In this document: positions 58,743 to 64,000 of the stretch, piece by piece
How the letters are laid out: every line of letters starts with the position of its first letter
How positions within the stretch are numbered: position 1 is the first letter of the stretch
NCBI GenBank assembly: GCA_046328525.1
Contig: JAXLWK010000003.1
Location: 620,001-684,000 of the forward strand
DNA from: JBDHWG01 sp046328525
GTDB taxonomy: Bacteria > Chloroflexota > Anaerolineae > Epilineales > JAHCIE01
Length of the DNA stretch: 64,000 bases
Direction of reading: 5' to 3'
The notes under the pieces: generated by a model
Told to the model about the DNA's origin: nothing
The model's database searches: none
The model's input: only the letters and a program-made list of their open reading frames with translations
Made by a program: the position numbers and the translations under genes

Positions 58743-61442
58743 TCAGGGCGACGCCGCCACCTTAACGCGCGCGTCGCCGACCCAGACGCCGCGGTCGCCG
58801 GGTAGGGCAAACACCGGGTTCAGGTCAAGCTCGGCGATCTCGGGTATGCCCTCGACGAGCATGGACACGCGGAGGAGCAGATCGGTGACGGCGTCTACGT
58901 CGGTCGGCTCTCGCCCCCGTGCGCCGGCCAGGAGCGGGTAGCCGCGCATGCCCTGCACAAGCTCCACAGCGTCGCGGCTCGTCAGGGGCGTGACGGCCGA
59001 GCAGCACTCTTCGAGAAGCTCGGCGTTCTCGCCGCCTAGCCCGAACGTGACGACTGGCCCGAACTTGGCATCCTCGGTAACGCTGATTCGCAACTCCACC
59101 GCGTCTTTCAGCATGGGCTGCACCATTACGCCTTCGTGGCTCTCGGCGCCGTCGTTGTGCGCGATGCCCTCCATGATCGCGCGGTAGGCGCGCTGGACGG
59201 CAGCGCCCGACGTCACATCGAGCTGCACGCCGTCTACCTCGCTCTTGTGCGGGTGCGACGAGGCGAGCTTGACCGCGACGGGGTAGCCCATGTCGCGCGC
59301 GGCGCGAACCGCGACCTGGGCCGTGTCCGCCATTTCCGTCTTGAGCAGCGGCATGCCGGCGGCGCCGAGCAGCGCCCATACCTGCTCGGTTGGCAGCCAG
59401 ATCGTGTCGTGTTCCGCGAGCCACTGCTGGCAGATACGGCGCGCCTCGTCCATCTTCACGTCCTGGAAGTCGGGGATCAGGCCGGGCGGCAGCGACTGCC
59501 ATAGGGCGAAGCGCGCCATCTTGCCGAGCACGTAGGCCGTGGACTCTGGCGAGCCGTACACGGGAATTTGCAGGTCGCCGTCCACGAGCTTGGGCTGTGC
59601 GGCGTTCTCCGCGAGCAGGCTCACGAGCACGGGTTTCTGCCCATCCGCCGCCCTTGCGTCGCGGACGCCGTTCAGGATGGCGCGGTTGACGTCATCCACG
59701 TCGGCGAGGCCAACGTGGACGTAGATGACGATGATGGCGTCTACTTCGTCCGAAGCCAGGAGCGCGCCGACGGCTTTGCGGTATTCATCGCCGGTGGCCG
59801 ACACGGGCAGGTCCACCGAGCTTCTGAAGTCGGTGAGAGCGGGTAGCTCGGGCTGGAGCTTCGCTTTGATGTCCTCCGACAGGGCGGCGACCTCAAGCCC
59901 CGCTGCCTCAGCGGCATCCCGCACCACGTTGCCCGCGCCGGTGGTGTTGGTCACGATGCCGACCCGCCGCCCGCGCGGCAAGGGCTGCGTTGTGAGCGCC
60001 GAGGCCAGGTCGAACATTTCGTCCAGGGTCGCGGCGCGAATCACGCCGGTCTGGTGGAACAGGGCCTCGATCACGTCGTCGCTCTTGCCGGTCGAGCGCC
60101 CGGTGGCGACGGCGACGATGGGCTTGACGCGGCTCACGCGCCGGGCGAGACGGCCGAAGCGGCGCGGGTTGCCGAAGGACTCCAGGTAGAGCAGGATGAC
60201 GTTGGTATGCTCGTCCTCTTCCCAGTATTGCAGCAGGTCGTTGCTGGAGACGTCGGCCTTGTTGCCGAGGGTGACGAAGGTCGAGACACCCACCTGGCGT
60301 TGCTGGGCGAGGGCGAGCAGAGCCAGGCCGAGGGAGGCGCTCTGGGACGCGACGGCCACGTGGCCGCAGAGAGCGGCGATGGGCGAGAACGTAGAGTTCA
60401 TCTGCACCGATGGGTCGGTGTTCATCACGCCGAGACTGTTGGGGCCGACAAGTCGCATGCCCGCGCCGCGCACCTTCTCCAGAAGCCCTTGCTGGAGCTT
60501 CTGGCCGTCCGGCCCGACGTCGGCGAACCCGGACGCCACGACCACGACCGCGCGAACGCCTTTCGCCGCGCAGTCGTCCACCGCTTTCAGCACGCCGTCG
60601 CGCGGCACGGCGATGATGGCGAGGTCAGGCGTCTCCGGCAGGCTGTCCACCGAGGGGTAGGCGTAGATGCTCGCCACGGTGTGCGCGTTGGGGTTGACGG
60701 GGTACACCGTGCCCTTGTACCCGCCCAGGATCAGTGTGCGCAGCAGGTGGTGGCCCGGACTGGACGGCGAACGCGATGCGCCGATGATGGCGATGGACTG
60801 GGGCTGGAAGATCGGGCGCACCGAGGCGATGGTGGCGACTCTGTCGCGCCGCTCATAGCGCGCCACGCTGGTTTCACTGGGGATCACCGCCATGTCGAAG
60901 GCGATATCGCTGCCGTCCCACTTCGTCTTGACCGGGAAGCCAGATTGCTTGAACACCTCGATCATGCCGCGATTGTCGGCGTGGGTGACTGCCCAGAAGT
61001 GCTTGATGCCGTGGCGGACCGCGATGACGGCGAGACGCTCCAGGAGCAGCGAGCCGATGCCTTTGCCCTGGAAGGCATCGGCGACGGCGAAGGCCGCCTC
61101 GGCCGTCAGACCCTTCTGGCCGCGTTGAGCGTAGTAGGACGCCACGGCGATGACCGTCGGCTCGCCGTCGAAGGTGCGCTCGACGAGCAGGGTGAGCTGC
61201 TTGTGCGGGTCCGACGGGTCGCACATCTCCTGCACCAGCTCCGGCCGGGGCAGGTTCGGCGAGAAGAAGCGATGGACGCGCGACTCGAGGGAGAGGTGTG
61301 AAAAGAACACCTGGAGCGCGGGGAAGTCCGACGGGACGGCAACGCGAATGGTGGCAGTTGTGCCGTCGCGTAGAATGATGCGGCCCGAGTCGGCGGCGTC
61401 CTGGTAGACCGGTGGCAGGTAGAGCGGCTGGACAGAAGACAT
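58743..61442 (-). CDS. N-terminal GNAT acetyltransferase fused to an ADP-forming acyl-CoA synthetase-like protein, active His segment missing
   Basis: An 899-residue fusion. A GNAT domain occupies about 21-190 (acetyl-CoA loop Q125-GKGIG130). An ADP-forming acetyl-CoA synthetase-like part follows: a CoA-binding domain (about 205-335), succinyl-CoA ligase-like domains (about 345-660) and an ATP-grasp domain to the end. In active acyl-CoA synthetases the motif SHTGSLAG, with the phosphohistidine, follows GR. Here the text is VATGRSTGKSDDVIEALFHQ (446-464), lacking that segment. It therefore probably does not make acetyl-CoA and instead resembles Pat/PatZ protein lysine acetyltransferases, in which a degenerate synthetase regulates the GNAT domain. 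Fusion order (GNAT first) is opposite to Salmonella Pat. Confidence 0.87.
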   Translation of the reverse strand: MSSVQPLYLPPVYQDAADSGRIILRDGTTATIRVAVPSDFPALQVFFSHLSLESRVHRFFSPNLPRPELVQEMCDPSDPHKQLTLLVERTFDGEPTVIAVASYYAQRGQKGLTAEAAFAVADAFQGKGIGSLLLERLAVIAVRHGIKHFWAVTHADNRGMIEVFKQSGFPVKTKWDGSDIAFDMAVIPSETSVARYERRDRVATIASVRPIFQPQSIAIIGASRSPSSPGHHLLRTLILGGYKGTVYPVNPNAHTVASIYAYPSVDSLPETPDLAIIAVPRDGVLKAVDDCAAKGVRAVVVVASGFADVGPDGQKLQQGLLEKVRGAGMRLVGPNSLGVMNTDPSVQMNSTFSPIAALCGHVAVASQSASLGLALLALAQQRQVGVSTFVTLGNKADVSSNDLLQYWEEDEHTNVILLYLESFGNPRRFGRLARRVSRVKPIVAVATGRSTGKSDDVIEALFHQTGVIRAATLDEMFDLASALTTQPLPRGRRVGIVTNTTGAGNVVRDAAEAAGLEVAALSEDIKAKLQPELPALTDFRSSVDLPVSATGDEYRKAVGALLASDEVDAIIVIYVHVGLADVDDVNRAILNGVRDARAADGQKPVLVSLLAENAAQPKLVDGDLQIPVYGSPESTAYVLGKMARFALWQSLPPGLIPDFQDVKMDEARRICQQWLAEHDTIWLPTEQVWALLGAAGMPLLKTEMADTAQVAVRAARDMGYPVAVKLASSHPHKSEVDGVQLDVTSGAAVQRAYRAIMEGIAHNDGAESHEGVMVQPMLKDAVELRISVTEDAKFGPVVTFGLGGENAELLEECCSAVTPLTSRDAVELVQGMRGYPLLAGARGREPTDVDAVTDLLLRVSMLVEGIPEIAELDLNPVFALPGDRGVWVGDARVKVAASP

Positions 61443-61450
61443 GGTCAGGT

Positions 61451-62581
61451 TTATCCCCCCAAGGAGACGCCGAGCAGTCGGCCGAGGCCAAAGGTGAACG
61501 CGGCGGCGATAAGCCCGAAGAGGACCTGTCGCCCGCCGGAGAACAGGACACTACGGCCTGTGAAGAGCGTTGTCCCGGCCCCCATCAAGAACAGGGCAAT
61601 GGCGCTCAAGACGATACTGACGGCGAGAGCGCTGACGCCGGACAGGAAGAAGAACGAGGATACCGGGATGATGGCGCCGGCGGCGAACAGGAAGAAGGAC
61701 GTGGCCGCGGCCTCCCAGGGATTGCCGCCCATCTCCTCCGGGTTGACCCCCAGCTCCTCCCGCGCGAGGGTGTCGAGCGCCGTCGCTCGGTTGGCGATGA
61801 GCTGGTGCGCGAGGCGCTGCGCCTGCTCCTGCGGCAGGCCCTTGGCCTGGTAGATGAGGGCCAGCTCGGCTTCCTCTTCCTCGGGCGAGGCGATCAGCTC
61901 GGCCTTCTCGACGGCGATTTGGTGCTCGTACAGCTCGCGGGCGCTTTGCACGGAAAGCCACTCACCCATCGCCATTGCGCCGGCGCCGGCGAGGAGGCCG
62001 GCCAGGCCGGTGATCAAGATGGTGTGGCTTGCCATGTCGGCCCCGGCGACACCCATGACGAGGCTCAGGTTGGAGACGATGCCATCGTTCGCGCCCAGCA
62101 CCGCCGCCCGCAGGGCGTTGCCGCCCGTCGCGCGGTGGCGACCCTCGAGTTGGGCGATGCTGCCGCCTTCCAGCCCGCTCGTGCTGGTGGACATGGCGAC
62201 CGTCTGCAAGACGCGCGCGTGGGACTGCTCGTCGTTGCCCATGCCCGTGCCCTGGGTCGCGGGCAGCGTGTCGTACTTGCGGCTGTCCCGCTGCTCGTTG
62301 TCCACGATGGTTGGCAGCACAAACTGCGGGCCGAAGCGGCGGGCCAGCCATGCCATCGTGCGCGCCCGCCACGAGGGCCGCGGCACAGGCGGGGGCTGAC
62401 CTGCCGCTTGCAGCCGCGCGGCCCAGAATTGGGCGTGTTGCTCCTCGGTTTCGGCCAGGCGGCGGTAGACTTCCGCGATCTGCGGCTGCTTCTCCGTTTC
62501 CGCCAGCGTCCGATACAGCGAGGCGCTGTCAATCTCGTCCTGGTAAAAGGCGCGATAGGTGGCTAGGTCGTCCGACGACAT
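61451..62581 (-). CDS. Ferritin-like domain fused to VIT1/CCC1-type iron/manganese transporter
   Basis: A 376-residue protein. The first ~140 residues form a ferritin/erythrin-like helical bundle with metal-binding pairs in RLAETEEQHAQFW (Glu46, Glu47, His49) and GNDEQSHARVL. The remaining part is a VIT1/CCC1 domain with NALRAAVLGANDGIVSNLSL, MGVAGADMASHTI and five helices. The middle acidic helix (EEEEAELALIYQAKGLPQEQ) is the usual cytoplasmic metal-binding extension. Related rubrerythrin-VIT (MbfA-type) proteins export iron from the cytoplasm to limit oxidative damage. The stop is 8 bp from the next gene's start, suggesting co-expression. Confidence 0.9.
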   Translation of the reverse strand: MSSDDLATYRAFYQDEIDSASLYRTLAETEKQPQIAEVYRRLAETEEQHAQFWAARLQAAGQPPPVPRPSWRARTMAWLARRFGPQFVLPTIVDNEQRDSRKYDTLPATQGTGMGNDEQSHARVLQTVAMSTSTSGLEGGSIAQLEGRHRATGGNALRAAVLGANDGIVSNLSLVMGVAGADMASHTILITGLAGLLAGAGAMAMGEWLSVQSARELYEHQIAVEKAELIASPEEEEAELALIYQAKGLPQEQAQRLAHQLIANRATALDTLAREELGVNPEEMGGNPWEAAATSFFLFAAGAIIPVSSFFFLSGVSALAVSIVLSAIALFLMGAGTTLFTGRSVLFSGGRQVLFGLIAAAFTFGLGRLLGVSLGG

Positions 62582-62609
62582 GACAGCGCCTCCTCCCGTC
62601 CGCCCAACG

Positions 62610-63626
62610 TCACAGCATCACCGCACTGACCGGCCGGCGCGGCGTCGCCTTCGTCTCCGGCCCATAGCCGAAGCGCAGGATGAGCTGCGGAAGAGCGCCG
62701 CCGATCATCTCCTGTACCTGGGGGCGGAGGGTCGGCACTTCCACCGGCTGATTAAGATAGGAGGCGTAGACCCCCTCAATCTGCCCACGCAGCAAGAGGC
62801 GGGCCAACGCCTGGCCGACGTTCATCCAATCGGCGGACGTGTCGTCCGCCGTCGCCAGGACCGCCAGCACGGGGGAGCCCATGGCGATGTGGTAGTCGAG
62901 GTTGGCCTGCATGTCGCCAAGCTCGAAGGTGCGGATGACAAAGGCCGACCCGGCGTCCGGCACGTCGGTGACGGTGTGGGCGTAGGCCGGCATGCCATCC
63001 TGCGAGACGTTGCGGCTGGGGTGAATCCACGCCGCCAGCTCGCGGCGGAAGCGCTTGTCGGCCATCTGCCGCTGGTCACCCTCGGCGATGAGGTCCGCCA
63101 GGGCGAGGCGGCCATCACCCTCGATGATCTTCAGCGCCGCGCCTTCGGCCTCAGCCGCCGCCTGCATCTGCCCCAGCACGGCCTCCTCTACAGGGCGCTC
63201 CTCGAAGCGGTGACGATTGGTGCGGCGGGTCATGATTGCGTCGAACATGGCGTTCTCGGTGGCCGTGGGCTTGTACTCGCCGCCCATGCGCACCTCGGCC
63301 ACGAGGTCCGGGTTCTCGTCGTCCGGGCAAATCTCGGTCTGGTCCTCGTAGCCGAAATGGTGCATGGCGAGCCGCAGGTGGTAGAGGGCGCAGCCGCAGC
63401 TCATGACCAGCTCGCGGTCATCTGGGTCAACGACCGGCAGCGCGCGGGTGCGGTCGGCGTACAGCTCGATGGTCTTGCCGACGATGCGGAACAGCCAGGG
63501 CTGGGAGTTGTGGGTCGAGGGCGCGAGAACGGCGTAGTTGAGGAAAAACTCGAGCTTCTGATGCGGCGTGCCATTGGCGGGGAATTCGCCCGCATTGACG
63601 TTCCAAACGGTACGCGTGCTGGTCAT
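62610..63626 (-). CDS. Acg family FMN-binding protein, second copy
   Basis: A 338-residue paralogue of the protein at 43087-44121. Shared segments are FFLNYAVLAPSTHNSQPWLF, IELYADRTRALPVVDPDDRE, RRTNRHRFEERPV and YASYLNQPVEVPTLR. The Acg fold binds FMN and is associated with hypoxia and dormancy in Mycobacterium. Two ATGs exist: AGGAGG directly abuts the first (63635) and is nine bases from the second (63626), so I take the second. It lies 28 bp upstream of the ferritin-like VIT gene, placing an Acg protein next to iron export and formate oxidation genes. Confidence 0.85.
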   Translation of the reverse strand: MTSTRTVWNVNAGEFPANGTPHQKLEFFLNYAVLAPSTHNSQPWLFRIVGKTIELYADRTRALPVVDPDDRELVMSCGCALYHLRLAMHHFGYEDQTEICPDDENPDLVAEVRMGGEYKPTATENAMFDAIMTRRTNRHRFEERPVEEAVLGQMQAAAEAEGAALKIIEGDGRLALADLIAEGDQRQMADKRFRRELAAWIHPSRNVSQDGMPAYAHTVTDVPDAGSAFVIRTFELGDMQANLDYHIAMGSPVLAVLATADDTSADWMNVGQALARLLLRGQIEGVYASYLNQPVEVPTLRPQVQEMIGGALPQLILRFGYGPETKATPRRPVSAVML

Positions 63627-63827
63627 GGAGATCATCCTCCTCGGCTGTAGAATGTGGTCGGGACCACGATGGGTGAAAAGTCCGGTGAAGTACGGTTGGC
63701 GTTACGCCATGCAACACGAATCGCCGCACCCCGAAAGTCGCGTTATGGGCATTATACACCGACTTTTGCCGCACCGCGTTAAGACTCCTCAACCTGCCAG
63801 AAAAGCATCTGCACCAGGGGATACCCC

Positions 63828-64000
63828 TCAGTACACCGGCGTCAGCCAGGGCGCGTAGCCTGGCTCCATGCCGCGCACGATGTCGTAGTACAGACCCCGC
63901 AGGCGGCGGGTGAGGGGGCCAACGTCGCCGCTCCCGACTTTGTAGCGGTCCACCGACACAATGGGCGTGACCTCGGCGCCGGTGCCGCAAAAGAACATCT
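63828..64000 (-). CDS. ilvE: Branched-chain amino acid aminotransferase, C-terminal part, cut by window edge
   Basis: The reverse strand reads MFFCGTGAEVTPIVSVDRYK, VGSGDVGPLTRRLRGLYYD and ends YAPWLTPVY at a TGA (63828-63830). The GTGAEVTPI stretch followed by GPLTRRLR is the C-terminal signature of IlvE-type fold IV aminotransferases, which make valine, leucine and isoleucine from their keto acids using glutamate. The start lies beyond the right edge. Fewer than 60 residues are visible, so a D-amino acid or aminodeoxychorismate lyase relative cannot be fully excluded. Confidence 0.82.
   Translation of the reverse strand, partial: MFFCGTGAEVTPIVSVDRYKVGSGDVGPLTRRLRGLYYDIVRGMEPGYAPWLTPVY

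Overview
The window is GC-rich, densely coded bacterial chromosome, most likely from a Chloroflexota (Anaerolineae/Caldilineae-like) bacterium. This is an inference from three things: a secreted Thr/Pro-rich protein ending in a YLPLI-type C-terminus, a lipoprotein NirK with an extra cupredoxin domain, and frequent short palindromic repeats in intergenic gaps. I see no rRNA, tRNA, CRISPR array or intact transposase gene.

Layout. 1-7.8 kb: the start of a methylcrotonyl-CoA carboxylase beta gene (cut by the left edge), DUF427, a tandem repeat array, an MFS transporter, an FAD oxidoreductase, a formyltransferase-like gene divergent from yggX, and an ATP-grasp enzyme. 8-11.6 kb: DUF2071, a class V aminotransferase, a TPR gene remnant and LtrA. 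11.6-19.2 kb (minus): a GH94 phosphorylase, a holin-like/phosphodiesterase/Yip1-like membrane fusion and an orphan molybdenum hydroxylase large subunit. 19.3-23.3 kb (minus): a mannoside/mannose set (GH130, ROK kinase, UxuA, ManA). 23.4-29.6 kb: isochorismatase, DUF1801, two secreted surface proteins, an M20 dipeptidase and small membrane proteins. 29.7-37 kb: a second Mo-hydroxylase large subunit paired with a tungsten-type aldehyde:ferredoxin oxidoreductase (AOR), acetoacetyl-CoA synthetase and an APH-type phosphotransferase.

37.2-44.1 kb is an oxygen/nitrogen-oxide response region: a class II (AniA-like) copper nitrite reductase, a DUF1858 redox-disulfide protein, a Crp/Fnr regulator, two UspA proteins, a lone receiver domain and an Acg-family nitroreductase. 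A perfect TTGCG-N4-CGCAA palindrome lies at -41.5 relative to an inferred start site of the DUF1858-nirK pair. 44.2-46.6 kb is a PadR-controlled MFS unit.

46.8-50.4 kb holds the most unusual locus: a MoaD-like sulfur carrier with a small DUF1952-like partner, then (opposite strand) a protein fusing a protoglobin haem domain to a MoaD-like domain that lacks the terminal Gly-Gly, just downstream of a full-length tungsten AOR. I read this as a candidate gas-sensing step attached to tungstopterin enzyme function. 50.7-63.6 kb is one long minus-strand run: an F420-type oxidoreductase/methyltransferase/membrane protein/GyrI-like set, a three-gene NAD-linked formate dehydrogenase, an N-terminal-GNAT acyl-CoA-synthetase-like protein lacking the phosphohistidine segment, a ferritin-like VIT transporter and a second Acg-family protein. 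The right edge cuts a branched-chain aminotransferase gene.

Overall this looks like a facultative heterotroph with leucine/ketone-body and mannoside use, several Mo/W enzymes, and nitrite reduction tied to low-oxygen regulation.
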